From NCBI RefSeq assembly GCF_030867095.1, contig NC_081824.1:237920719-237984718 (forward strand): DNA of 64,000 nucleotides, read 5' to 3'. The notes beneath the pieces were generated by a model. It was not told the origin of the DNA and did no database searches. It saw only the letters and a list, made by a program, of their open reading frames with translations. Shown here one piece after another: positions 44,401 through 56,094 of the stretch. This stretch comes from Alligator mississippiensis. Lineage: Eukaryota; Chordata; Crocodylia; Alligatoridae. Made by a program: the position numbers and the translations under genes. Each line of letters opens with the position of its first letter. Within the stretch, counting starts at the first letter, position 1.

Positions 44401-47400
44401 CCCACCTGTGCTGAAGTCTTCTGTATGAGGAGTCTGCATAAATGCAGTCTCTGTGCCCCCTAGTCTAGTAACTTTTACTAGAGTGAGAATATGGTTTCTA
44501 AATAAACTGTTTCTTTCTAGGTGTGAAAAGAAGGGGAAATTTCTTCAGCCAATCATTTATTTTCCTGAGTTGGAAAAGAACCTCAACTCCTTTTGTCAGC
44601 AAAGGACTGCAGTAAAGAAGACTCTTAGGATATTCAAAGGTACCAAGGAGAGAGAACTGGGGTGGCTTTGGGCATGCCTCCACCACTTCCCTGTTGTGTC
44701 TGGGGGCACTACCAAAGAGCATGGTACACCGAGTAGGAGTGACAGGGTGGGACAAATTTGCAAAAAATGTGTGGTGCCTTAGTGTATCCATAAGTGTATG
44801 CCCAAGACTGTCTGACAAGGGCACAGGGACATGCACACAGGACCACACCAGGCTGGCTGCAGTGCCTCATTTTCTGAGACTTGGTTCATGCTAAACTTGG
44901 GTGGTTGCATGAGGCCTGCTCTTCACCAGCAGTCCTGGTCTTCGCACAGGGGGCAGTGTAGACAAGCCATCCCTGGCTCTGGCATTAGAAGGGCTCAAGC
45001 CAGTTAGTTCATTATTGGCTGCTACATGCTAATCCCCATGGGGTGAGGCAGAAGGGAATGGAGCATGGAACCCAGGTCTTTTACTTCCTGGGCAAGTGCT
45101 TTAACCACTAAGCTACTGGTCCGCAACCTGTCATCTAATATCCACTGCTTTTCCTCATTTGCCTACACTGAACACCTGCTATCATGGCTTTTTTTTTTAC
45201 CTTGCTACAATTTAGGGGCTTACCTGGGCTTAAGCACATAGCCAGGCAAGTATACCTGAGCATTATCTGTGTAAAAAGCCCTATTGAGCATGCTCAGTAG
45301 CTGTTTTTATGGTTGTATGTCCATCCTACATCCATAGAACTGAATTGCAAACTGCTCCCAAGTGCCAAAAACAGCACTTACATGGCTGTGTAACTGTCAT
45401 TAGGGCCCATAAGTGAAATAGGATCTCACCACTAGTGTTTCCATGCCCAAGCCCCTCTTTGCGATCTGCCCCTTGGTTTCCATGCCTTCATAACTGGGAT
45501 GTTAAGTATAATAAAATCCCTGTTATCCAGCACTCTACTAACTGGAATTGCTGGCCAGCTGGATGCAGGGCGGGGAAAGCTTGCACGCGGTGGCTGCAAC
45601 TGCCACCTACCACCCTGTGAGGTTGTTGCTCAGTGTATGGCTGCTGCTAGCCCCCCCACCCTGCTCCACATTCAGCTGCCGCCACTCTCTCCTCCTCCGC
45701 CCTCCATGCTCCACATCTGGATGGAAACCCACACTCCTCAGGTAACCAACATTTTTAGATATCTGGCACCCCTCATTCCCCACACATGCCAGATAACAGG
45801 GATTTTACTGTATCCTAAGGACTAGTCATTCTGTTTAGTGGCTATGGTGAAAATGGCTGGAGATACTTTGAAATGGAGGCACAACATGCTGTTTTTTTGC
45901 CCTTGTGCCCGGACTAGGCAACATGCAGGAGCAGCAGTGTAGGCAATGTGTCCATGGAGTGCAAGGTGTTCTGGGAATTGTCGTTCTCTCAAGTGGTAAT
46001 GGAGTTGCTGCAGCTGGAAAGGGAACTTTCACCCCATGTTGGGAAAGCAGAAAAATTGGCTGCATGCAGCATAAAAATTAGAGCAACTTCTTTTGCCACT
46101 ACCCCACCCCAGTATTAGCACCCCAGTATTGGCAGTCTCCACTGTCACTCTGGAAAACTGATTCCCAAAACACTTGTGCTCCATGATACATTGCCTGCAC
46201 TGCTACAGTGCATAGCCTGGAAGTGCGAGTGGAGCCAGGAAGGGAAGGGTGAGGTGCCCCTCCCCCTTAAGCCATGCCCAGGGCACATACCCCACTCACT
46301 CACCCCAGTTTATACTACTGCTTTGAAATGTGATTTAGAAATAGAAATGTTATGAACAATTTTTATTTCAAAGACCCCTGGGTATTCCTTCCTCTCTCAT
46401 TTTAAAATGTACTGACCTGAAGTAATAAAAGGATATTGCCTCATTCTTTATGAATTTCCCTCTCTTTTCCTCGTTTTTTTTTTTTTTTTTCTTCTTCTTC
46501 CCCAGATTCCTTGTCAATTGAACTGTTGAAAGAAAGGAGTAAACCTCTTAGACCAGATAAGAAAGGTAAATTTTTCATGTGGCTGCTTGTCCTGGGGAAA
46601 TTCTCATACAGTTTGTTACATTAGAAAACCTGTCCATGTTTAATTGGTTACCATAGGATGTTTTAGCTCTTTTAAAAATGACTACATTGGCTGACAAGGT
46701 GTTAACATCCAGTTAATTAAGATTGTGCTGTTAGTTCATTTCTTTTGACCACTCCTCTCTTCTCTTCTCTATGATTAACTACAAATATTGATGCATTTAA
46801 ACATAGTAATCTGCATCCATGCTTGGAACAGTTATGCTCCATAACTATTGGATCCTAGCTAACATATTAGTGTTTTAATAGGGGGAAAATGGTGTTTGGT
46901 CAAAAAAAATATGAAAACCAGTTTTTCAAATATTTTTTTTATTAAAACAAATTGGGAAAAGTTAGGCCAGATTCTTGCCTTTCTTCCTCTTCAACCCCAA
47001 AATATGGGAATGTACATATAACTTTTCCCCATTTGGATACTCCAGAGTTGTTGAAGAGTGGAAAAAGGGAGAGAAAGCAGAAGGAAGATAATTTTCATTT
47101 CAGAAAAGTTATATACTACAACAAAATATCAGGGAAAGGGTGCATGGCTTTTGTTAATTTATCTGTTTCAAGTGAGAAGAGGGGAAACATTGACAAAGAA
47201 TAAAAGAAATTAAGGGAAAAAACACTATCTTGCTGCCTCTTCTGTCCCACCCAAAAAGAAATAGGGATGATAATTTGGAATGCTAATAACTGAGAATATA
47301 AATTTGTATGACTCTTTTTTAAATCCCATATATTTCCAGTGGGGGGGGGGGAAGATTCCCCCCCCCCCCAGAACTGTTACCTTCCCCCCCCACTTTTTTT

Positions 47401-49426
47401 TTTCTTCTCTTTTTTCTGTTTTCTTCTTGCTTAAAGAAAAATAAATAATTTTGAGGAGAAATTTCCCCCCACTGGAAATGTATGGGACTAAAAAAGAGTG
47501 GTGGGAAGAGGGGGGATAAGAGGCAGGCATGTGTTTCATGTAGCTTTTAAAAAAAACTGCTTGTTTTTGGGGAGGCATTCCCCTTTTAAATGCCCCCTTC
47601 CCCCCCATGTAACAGAAAAGATCTACTGGTTTTAATTAACACATTTTTCTAACGTAATATATTTTCCTAGTTTAAACAAGCTTTAAATTGGAACCAACAT
47701 TTTTCTGTGTGCGCCTGTGTTACCTAGAGCTATTGTAAGCTGAAGCCACCAACGCGTTTTTTCTGAGACCACCTCTAATGCTCAATTCACACATACACAG
47801 AATGACAACCTGAGAAATTATTGTCACCAACCAGGACCCAGATGCTCTTTAATTGTCCACAAAGCTTTCATTTGTCAGTCTTATTGAACCTTTTTAATGT
47901 GAATTTTTCACTCTCAGACAGTTCTCTTCTCCATGATCACTGTCTGACCACTCCCTTTCTTCTTTACCGTTGGTAGGGATGGGGGTCTATTCTTTCCATT
48001 TTTGGGCCCTGAAGAAGCTCTCTTTAGGCACATATCACCATATGGCGATATTGGTACGGCGTTGTGCTTTAGTACTTCCTTTTGGAGGTACTCAATCATG
48101 GCCTAGTGGTAGCTGTTACTGTGCCATGTGGGCGGCGCATGCTTAGATCTTGCAGCTACGTTCCTACATCACTGTTGGGCGATGTGTAGACGTGCCCTCT
48201 CAAGCCATGAAACCCAATTCTATTCTCGAAGAGCTACCCCCTGGTTTTCACTTTCTGGGCTTGGATAAGTCTCCCTAGTCTAGCTGGGGCACAGTATCTT
48301 TCCTGTAGGGACTGAGGTCTAGTGATCTCTCTTCTCCAGTTCTGCTTTCTTTCCTGATTTGTGTGCTCCTGCATTCATGCTCTGCTTCTGGGGGTAAGAC
48401 AGTCCTACCAAGCAGCAATGAGAACACAGGGGCATTTTTACATAAGTGCCAGGAGCTTTGAAAAGTGCCCAGTGCTGCATCGCTTACAGTTAGTTGTCTA
48501 AGTGGCAAAATGTGAGTCGGCGCTGAGAAAATGGCGGTGGCGTGCTTTTTAATTAAAACGAATAGAAGTTGTTTTAGTTCAAAAGTGCATCACCGCCATT
48601 TTCTGTGCGCATTTTGCCACTTACACAATTGCACACGGTGCGATAAAGTTTGCATCGGCTGACATGCGGAGCAGACTCGGATCTCCAGGGTGTCACAGGA
48701 CAAAAGGTATAAATGCCTGTCACGCCTAGGATAAGAAAGTGCTTACAGTGACATCCCTACCCAGCCACAGCAAGGGGAGAGTTCCCCGGGACTGAGCCCT
48801 ACAGGGATGCTGTGGGGAGTGAGGAATGAACCCAGCCTTCACAAGGGCTAAGGCCCTCTCCTAACACTCTGCTGTTCTCTTTCTCTCTCTCTTTTCCTAT
48901 TGCAGTAAACATGACTTTGGATCCAGATACAGCAAACCCCCACCTTACATTTTCTACAGATCACAAAAGTGTAATATGGGAGCGTGTGGTGCAAAATCTG
49001 CCTGACAAACCCGAGCGATTTGATCCTATTCCCTGTGTGCTTGGCTCTGAGGGTTTCATTTCAGGGAGACATCACTGGGAGGTGGAAATCAGGGGTCACA
49101 GGTGCTGGTGGACACTGGGGGTTGCCCTTGAGTCTGTGAGGAGGAAAGCGGGGTTCAACTGTAACCCTGAAGGAGGCATCTGGGCTGTGCAGCGGTGCAA
49201 GGGTCAGTACTGGGCTCTCACCTCCCCTGTGACTCCCTTGCTCCTGGACCAGGCCCCCAGGAAGGTCCGGATCTCTCTGGACTACGAAGAGGGGCAAGTG
49301 GTTTTCCATGACACTGATAACAATACCCCAATCTTCACATTCAAGTCTGCTTCATTCAACGAAGAGAAAATCTTCCCTGCCTTCTGGCTCTGGGATGCAG
49401 GATGCTTGCTTAAATTGTGTCCTTGA
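40254..49426 (+). CDS. TRIM-family E3 ubiquitin ligase (RING, B-box, coiled coil, PRY-SPRY), seven exons
   Basis: Exons are 40254-40667, 41698-41793, 43451-43681, 43900-43922, 44521-44639, 46506-46565 and 48906-49426. All introns are GT-AG and all phases agree, giving 1464 nt and 487 aa. The lengths 96, 231 and 23 nt of exons 2-4 are the classic TRIM exon sizes. The start has a strong context (GCCATGG). The product should be a cytoplasmic or nuclear RING ubiquitin ligase that dimerises through the coiled coil and binds targets through PRY-SPRY. Relatives are the TRIM27 (RFP), TRIM39 and TRIM7 group, which occur in MHC-linked and TRIM clusters; I cannot choose among them. One B-box zinc ligand is changed. 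Two LTRs flank the gene and introns hold several short transposons. A likely poly(A) signal is at 50648-50653. Confidence 0.93.
41698..43681 (+). CDS. TRIM exons 2-3: coiled coil
   Basis: Exon 2 (41698-41793, 96 nt) and exon 3 (43451-43681, 231 nt) encode a long amphipathic helix rich in Glu, Lys, Leu and Gln. Examples are LKKEREKLLEF in exon 2 and QLHQFLEEEEQLALAQLEEL in exon 3. Acceptors are CCCTTAG and GGTGCCAG; donors are GTGGGT and GTGAGG. Confidence 0.93.
43900..46565 (+). CDS. TRIM exons 4-6: linker between coiled coil and PRY
   Basis: Exon 4 (43900-43922, 23 nt), exon 5 (44521-44639, 119 nt) and exon 6 (46506-46565, 60 nt) join in frame. They encode DIRSTLN and then a segment containing KNLNSFCQQR. 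The linker ends LRPDKK before the PRY. Exon 6 has a strong polypyrimidine acceptor. Its 60 nt is longer than the short linker exon seen in some relatives. Confidence 0.88.
45000..45125 (-). repeat. tRNA-derived SINE (MIR-like head)
   Basis: On the minus strand, TAGCTTAGTGG matches an A box and GGTTCCATGCTCC a degraded B box, about 45 bases apart, as in the tRNA-like head of CORE/MIR SINEs. It lies in TRIM intron 5, antisense to the gene. It is too diverged to be a working tRNA gene. Confidence 0.65.
45507..45812 (+). mobile_element. Tigger-like short inverted-repeat element
   Basis: The left end contains ATAAAATCCCTGTTATCCAG and the right end its near reverse complement, GCCAGATAACAGGGATTTTA. 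The ends abut TA, the mariner/Tigger target. It is about 300 bp, nonautonomous, and lies in TRIM intron 5. Confidence 0.7.
47225..47545. repeat. Long imperfect inverted repeat in TRIM intron 6
   Basis: An arm near 47311-47350, containing CCATATATTTCCAGTGGGG, pairs with one at 47466-47502 containing CCCCACTGGAAATGTATGGG. An outer pair (47230-47250 and 47500-47527) also matches. G and C homopolymers sit in the loop. The arrangement fits a hairpin miniature transposon. Confidence 0.6.
48495..48630. repeat. Hairpin element just upstream of the PRY-SPRY exon
   Basis: The left arm contains AAGTGGCAAAATG and GAAAATGGCGGTG. The right arm, about 60 bases later, contains CACCGCCATTTTC and CATTTTGCCACTT, the reverse complements. 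The structure is a near-perfect fold-back of about 60-bp arms with AATTAAAAC near the centre. A comparison with the crocodilian MITE-like family called Chompy would be informative. Confidence 0.7.
48906..49426 (+). CDS. TRIM exon 7: PRY-SPRY (B30.2)
   Basis: The single exon encodes about 173 residues, the usual B30.2 size. The LDPDTANPHL, WEVE and LDYEEG motifs are all present. It follows a TTTTCCTATTGCAG acceptor and ends TGA at 49424-49426. The surface loops of this domain normally choose the ligand. Confidence 0.95.
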
Positions 49427-50647
49427 TACGAAATGTGCACTGGGTTTCACAAGGCCCAGGCATCCTAATCCCAATGCCAGGTTGCCTTCCATGTTGATGG
49501 TCTTAACCTCTTAAAATGCCTTGGCTTTCAAAGATGCAGAACACCCCTTAACTACAATTGGACTTGTCTAGACATGGCAGTTCTCAAAGTGAAGTCATTA
49601 GTATCTAGTGTCCTAAATCCTAGAGGTCTAACAGATCTCTGGATTTTCATATGCATGGATAGCAGTAAGTGTTCATGGTTGAACAGCAAATCTCAGCACC
49701 CTGAGTACTGTTCAGTCTGTTTGCCAGTAGTATCCATGATCCTGAAGGAAGTAGTGTAGGGCTGTAGAGCTTAGCTGGTAGAGAGCATGAGACGGGGAGA
49801 CTCAGTGGGGAGAGGGTTGTAGTGGACAAATAAGAACTGAACAGTCCTGGAGGAGAATAGGAATAATTAAATTGGAGGGGGGAGAAACCTCAGTAGTCAG
49901 CAACAATAGAGGGGGGTCAGAGGTATGGAGCAGTGGGGGGAAGGTTGGGCACCGCTGCATAGATTAAATTACAGAAGGTAGGGGTAAAAAGAGAGAAGTA
50001 GGAATTTAAAATCCTGTTGGAATCATTGGGTGTCTACATAGAAAAGTTGCTTCAGTCTCGTTTAAATTGGATATTAAAATTGAGTCAGCAAAACCAGTCC
50101 CAAACCCCCAACTCTTGTGTGGACACTCCTCAGTAAGTCTAAAGACAGGCTATTTTGATTTAGCTTTAACCTAATTGATTAGGAAAGTTCAAGGAAAGCT
50201 GACCTTACAAGGAGAGAAGAGAATCCTCAAGCTTTTAGCACCAGTTGAACTCCGCTAGTTTTCAGTCCTATTAACAATTAAACTGAGGTGATTCTAAACC
50301 CCATACTTAATGAAAATACCATGATTTATTTTGTTCCTCTATTATGGCTATTCTTAAATGTCACACTTAGTTACTGTCAGTAATTTGTATTGGTGTATAA
50401 AATTGCTATGCTCAAAGTATCCAGCCTGGGTCTTTCTTTGAAAAGCCCCATGTAAGGTTCTGCTTCTTACTGAAAATGCTGGTTGTGCTAGTTAGTTAGA
50501 AATTAGTTTGTACAACTCATGAATAAGGGTTATCCCCCACTTGCAGTATTCCAAAATACTGCCACCATTTAGTAAGCAGAATAGTTGATCCAAATATTAC
50601 CTTTCGTACCTTTTAGATTCAGTGCCTTTTAATATGTATTTCCTGTT

Positions 50648-50653
50648 AATAAA
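50648..50653 (+). terminator. Candidate poly(A) signal of the TRIM gene
   Basis: AATAAA lies 1.2 kb after the stop codon, with a T/G-rich stretch following at 50670-50685. It is the first canonical signal I see after the coding region. Confidence 0.5.
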
Positions 50654-51407
50654 GGCTTTAAAATGTACATTTTTTCCTGTTCTCTTTTCTATTCCATATA
50701 TGACGTCAGGGTAAAAGCAGGTAAAGCTTGAAAACAAAATATGACTTGCAGCAGGATGGATGAGTGATGGTACGATATGAGGACAGGGGAAGTTTCACCC
50801 ACAGGGATCGTTGATCACTTTTTATTCAGCGAGTTATATGGGTTGAGCATGTGGAGCAGGGCAAGTGTGTGTTATGGGAGTAAGGCTTTGGAGCAGTCTG
50901 TTTGTAGAAGGACTGAATGCTCTAGGTCAGGACAAGTGCAAGGACCACTGAACTGTTCCAGTGTAGGACTTCAGCAACTGGGGAAATAACAGGAGGGCTG
51001 TTAAGGAGTTCTTTATGGATGGCTTTGTCCATAACTGAGGCAAGAGCCACTCCAAATAGAGGGGACAGACTTGTGCAAAAATCATACTGGCATCAGCTCC
51101 TAGCTTATAGGAGGCATCCTTTTTTTTTTTTTTTTTTTTTTCAGGAAACATGAGCACACTGGAGTGATTTTAGATATTATTTTCACAACATGTGGAAGTT
51201 TATTTTTATTTCCCCCCCCCACTTGCTATGGTTATTTAAATAGCCATTGCCAGCACCTCTTTCCCACCCGCAGAGTGTATCTTTCCTGCCTAGGGCCAAA
51301 GGTATGAGGTGACTCCACCTTAACTAGGCTGAGTGTATAAAAGCTACACTACATGGAGAAGGCAGAGGCCTCCAATGTGCTGATGAAAAGGCCTTCAGCC
51401 CTCACTT

Positions 51408-52069
51408 TGTAGTGAGCATGTTTGTTATTACCCTGAAATAGAATAGTTTTCTGATAGCATACTGTTAGGTTAACAATAATTTGGATTATTAAGAAGTATT
51501 AGCTTTGCAGCTGAATACAAGGCATGACCTGTGGCCTAGCAATGCCGCTGACCACAAGGCAGAATGATAGCTAAGCCTTTGCTTGTGTCAAGTAATCATT
51601 TTAACTGTGTTAAGCATTTTCTGAGTAAAATCCAGCAAGTGGATCTATGTCTGTGTGCTGTAAAATCAGCTACAGCAAGGAACAAGATAAGACAAAGAAG
51701 CCATTGTTCTAAGTACAGTGATCATGTCCTTAAGAAGTATCTACTACTGTGCAAGGTTTTGCTAACATATCAGAATGTTACTGTTACTTAACTTTTAGCT
51801 TTTAAAAAGTGCTAGTTCAGCTTAATAGAAATATGCTGTTACAAAGATTTGTAAAGCACCGCCCAAGTATTGCTTTTTGTTAACCCTGTAGTCTTGCCTT
51901 ATTGTAAAAAGTATAAAAGATTGCCCCACCCTTGAGGGGGGGCCATTTTGCCTTTTGCTGGCTTTATGGTCTTTGCTCAAGCAAATAAATGACTGTCAGT
52001 TCTTTACCCGCGTTGTCTGGTCCCTATTGCAGCTAGATAATGAACTTTAGGGAGTTTTCTCCCACCACA
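51408..52069 (+). mobile_element. Solo LTR, family X, copy 2 (662 bp)
   Basis: Same family and orientation as 37269-37923. It is flanked by ACTT (51404-51407, 52070-52073), a different 4-bp duplication, so the two were independent insertions. TATAAAAG is at 51912-51919 and AATAAA at 51984-51989. Confidence 0.88.
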
Positions 52070-52539
52070 ACTTCAAATCTTTTGCCTTTTGGCTCTGGGG
52101 CCTAACCCCTTCCTCATGGCCTGCTAAGGCACTACTTCCTGGGGCACCTCCAAAAGATGCTGGGCTTGCAGGGACTGAACTAAAGGCTCCCGCATGTGAA
52201 CAGAAGGCATTTCTTGATTTGTGAAGGGGATTAAGAGGAAGATGGAGAAATAATTTGGGGGGAATTTTTTTCAGAAAAGCTCAGCAGTGAGAGAGCTGGG
52301 TAAAGAAGACTGTCTGCAGTTCTGCAGGCAGAAAACCAATTGAAATCTCTTGCAAGGTTCACTCCCTTTATCCCTTGGCCTCTTGAAGGCTGAGACCAAG
52401 TGTAGTAGATCAAGTGTAGCATGGAGGATCTATTCTCTACAGAGCGGAGGACCCGTGCGGTCTTCCCCTGCACCACAGCAGCAGGGAAAACGATATCAGG
52501 TTTTGGATTGCGGGCATCCGAGGATTCCTGGGAGACCAG

Positions 52540-53520
52540 GATGTGGCAACCTATGCCGAGATTGCGGGGAAGGCTCCTTCTCCAGGGGGACCCCCCCAAC
52601 GAAGACCACCTGGTATGGAGATGAGGGCCTATCCAGTTGGCTTCAGAGTAAAAGGGTCAGACAAGAAAGACCAATACCTGCCAAATTGGATGAAGAGGGA
52701 GGATTTCAGCTGGTTGATCCTGAGAGAGACGCTCCATGCGAAGGAGGACCTCGTCTACATCTGGAAATGTGAGTCCCCTCCCGATTAGGCGGTGGTTTTC
52801 AGGAGTCCTGGGACTAGGCAGAACTTCTGGCAACAGCTGGGGGGAGTGGCTGATGACTAAAGGACTTTGTCCCCAAAGAGGCTCTGGAGACAAAAGCGGG
52901 TGAGAATTCAGCTCTGCACATCAGAGGTGAGGGAGCTGGATTTGAGATTCTAGCTCAGCAGGAACTGTGAGGCTGTGGGGGCAATAGAGAAGGAAAAGGA
53001 TGGGGAAGACCTTTGGACTGGGGCATAGTTTGCTGGGGTCATCCTGAAACAGGACCCAGACAAGGCAGGAGCCATGATTCATCTTCAGGCCTCCCTGACC
53101 CTGGGATGCCATAAGGGACAGATCTCCTACTGGGGGAAGCCAAGACTGCCACCAGTGCAGAGAGGAGGGCCATCTCAGGAAGGACTGTAAAATAGAGCTC
53201 TGTGCAGTCTGCAGTCAGGCTGGGCACAGCTTGCAGAGCTGCACCAAGGAAAAGTACTGTAATCTGTGTGGGGAAATAGGGGCACCTCTTCAGGAGATGT
53301 CTGGGGACACAAGCTTATGCAGCCAGAGAAGCAGGGGAAGATGAGGTGCCGTCCATAGCCCCAGTTTTGGAGCCTCAGGATGCAGCAGGCCCAGAAAGTG
53401 AAAACAAAATGGAGCTGGAGGTCCAGAGTCGGGAAGGAGAAGGGGCAGAGGGCACCCCAGAGCCAGGGCCCTCCCCCGTTGACCAAGCAGTGAAAGAGCT
53501 TGTAAACTGCTGGAGCAGCT
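52540..53520 (+). pseudogene. LINE ORF1 with zinc knuckles
   Basis: The 5' part encodes TYAEIAGKAPSP and a domain with YPVGFRVKG. At 53147-53290 three successive knuckles can be read: CHQCREEGHLRKDC, CAVCSQAGHSLQSC, and a third, CNLCGEIG, that has lost its His and last Cys. A Pro/Glu-rich tail follows. ORF1 of this type binds the element's RNA. Confidence 0.75.
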
Positions 53521-53882
53521 GAGCAAGGACTGCGTCCCAGCCCCATCTCCAGCAGAGGAGCCAGGGAACAAGGAAGAGAGTGAAATGGAGGTGACTGCGG
53601 GAGCCTCTGAGAGTCCCTTTCTGTCCCCCTTGGTGTTGGTTTTCTCAAACCAAAAGAAGGAACCCTGGAAATGGACAGGAATGCTGCCTTCGAACAGAGG
53701 AGTTTGTGTTATAGATATGGCACTGATAAACCAGATAAGGGCAAAAGAGGGCAGGCCCACCCAGTGGAAATAAATCGGGAGAGAGCCTGTCCTCTGATCA
53801 CAAGCAGAGCAGGACCGAGAACAGAGTAGGGAACTGGAAACCGAAAGTACAAGTTACCTGCTCCCTGCAGGCAGCCAGCACC

Positions 53883-54390
53883 ATGGGAAGCATTAACATT
53901 GCGTCTATGAATGTCAGAAGCCTGGCAGGATGAGGCAAGTGGGACCAGGTGCTGCAAACCCTGGGACAAATAGAGGCAGTGCAGGAATGTGGACTTTCCA
54001 GCCAGACAAGCAGGGCTTTGCTCTCCAAATGCTAGCCGCATGGCCCAGGCACATGTGCTGGCTCAGGGGACAATAAAGCTGCTGTGTCTCAATCCTGCAG
54101 AAAGGAGACACCATGAGGCTCCTGCAGCACAAAGAGATTGTTGCAGGCAGGCTGCTACAAGCCACCCTGGAGACGCATGGTACTGCTTTTGAACTGCGGG
54201 CAGTGTATGCACCGGCCAATAGAGAGGCCAGAGGCCCATTCCTGGAGAGAGGAGACAATGGCCATCACAATGTCCACCGGCCGCCCGGTGATGCTGACAG
54301 GGGATTTCAACTGCGTCATCAGCAAGGAGGGCTGGGTTAGCAGAGTCAGCGGGACAGGCATGGATGGATCCTCCAAGCAGCTGAAGTAGC
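53883..54390 (+). pseudogene. LINE endonuclease domain remnant
   Basis: It starts MGSINIASMNVRSLAG, the typical first strand of the LINE endonuclease. After breaks it shows AVYAPANREARGPFL and VMLTGDFNCVIS, which holds the catalytic Asp/Asn pair. Several stops interrupt it. Confidence 0.78.
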
Positions 54391-54879
54391 TTGTCTGGGA
54401 TCACGGCATGGTGGACGCAGCCAAAGGCGCCCAGGAACCCAGGGGACACTTCACCCTGCAGGCAGCACCAAGTCTAGAATTAACTTTGTCTTCCTCCCCA
54501 CGGGGTGGAAGGCAGAGAAAGCCCACTGTACACCCATGTGCTTCCTGGGCCACTGTCTTCTCACCCTCCGGGCTGACCTGGGGGGACAGCTGGAAAGAGG
54601 CAGAGGAGTGTGGAAGCTGAACACCAGTCTCCTGGAAGACTAGCGGACCAGGAGCAGCTACAGAGAGTACTACACAAGCTGGAGGATCCTCTGGGGCCTG
54701 TACCAGAACCAGACCGAGTGGTGGGCCAGCATGAAAGAGAGGACCAGGGGCTTTTTCCAGCGAGCGGTCAAGTGATGGGCCCTCTTCCACCGGAAGTGGC
54801 ATGAGTGCTGGACCCGTAACTTACAGGACCTGCACAGGCAGGTGGTAGTGGGCCAGGACGTGAGGGAGGCCATGTGGTA

Positions 54880-56090
54880 GGTGAAGGCCCAACTAGGTAG
54901 AAGAGCAGTAGGAGTGGTTTGCTTATTTCTCCAGAGTGAAGAAGAGCAAGGAGGAGGCCATGACATGCCTGAGAGATGGTGTGGGAGCAGAGCACCGGTT
55001 GAAGGATGGCATGCTGGCCACAGCAGCTGCCTTCTACCGGGAGCTCTATGCCGGGAAACCGGTGGACCCAGAGGCCATGCAGCTGTGCCTGCAAAGCCTC
55101 ACCCAAACGCTTGGGGAGGATGAGCAGTGGCAGCTGGAGGAGGACTGGATGCAGGAGGAGCTCTAGAGGACCCTCCGGAGGTTCAAGAACAGTAAGACTT
55201 CTGGGGCGGACGGCCTGCCCAAGGAGTTTTACCGGACTTTCTGAGACCTGGTCGGCCCAGACCTGCTGGAGCTCTTTCAAGAGCACCTGCAGGACGGCTG
55301 GCTGGGTGTGGGGATGGACTGGGGCCTCATGAACCTCCTGTACAAAAAGGGTCTGAGGGAAGAGTTGAACTGAAGGCTGATCACCCTCCTGAACTTCGAT
55401 TACAAGCTGCTGGCCAAAGTCTTGGCCGAGTGATTTAAATTAATCCTAGGTGCAGTTATCCACAAGGACCAGTCATGTGGAGTGCTAGGGCACCAGATTC
55501 ACAGAGCCCTGGTGCAACTGAGACATGCTCCAGCTGGAGAAGGAGAGAGGGCAGAGTGTCATAGTCCTAAACCTGGATCTGGAGAAGGCCTATGACAGTG
55601 TCTCACTGGTCCCTGTTCCATACCCTGGAACAGATGGGGGGAGTCCTGACCTGTGTAGAAGGTCCTGATCCAGCCAACGAAGTGAGCAGCGAAGTGCAGA
55701 TCAACGGTTTCCTGAGCGCCCAGATCGCGATGGAGCTGGGGGTCTGGTGGAACTGCCCACTCTCCCCAATTCTGTTCATCTGCGCCATTGAGTCCCTGGT
55801 CCACTGCCGGAGGCAGGACCCAGGGATCTGTGGAGTCCACATCCTGGGTAGCAGCAAGCAAGAGGTCGAGGTCCTGGCCTACATGGATGATTTGAACATC
55901 CTGTGTTGGAACAAGTGGTTGGTAGAGGGAGCCCTGTGGCACACACGGGTATACGAGGTGGTGGCGGGGGCCAAGCTCAATGTGAGCAACAGCACCTGCT
56001 TTGCCGTGGACGAGCTCGGGGACCTGGAGTCCCTGGGGGTCTCTGTTACTTGCAAGGGGGTCAGGATCCTTGATAGATTTTGATTCTGAG
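54880..56090 (+). pseudogene. LINE reverse transcriptase remnant
   Basis: A FKNSKTSGADGLPKEFYRTF block appears near 55180-55240. A palm segment with CPLSPILFICAIESLVHC (55756-55810) and a catalytic AYMDDL (55877-55894) follows. The pieces are in different frames with several stops, so the enzyme is dead. Confidence 0.82.
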
Positions 56091-56094
56091 CTGA

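Noticed and set aside
45025..45125. A tRNA gene on the minus strand
   Set aside because: The A and B boxes are recognisable, but the B box is mutated and no cloverleaf closes. It is called a SINE head instead.
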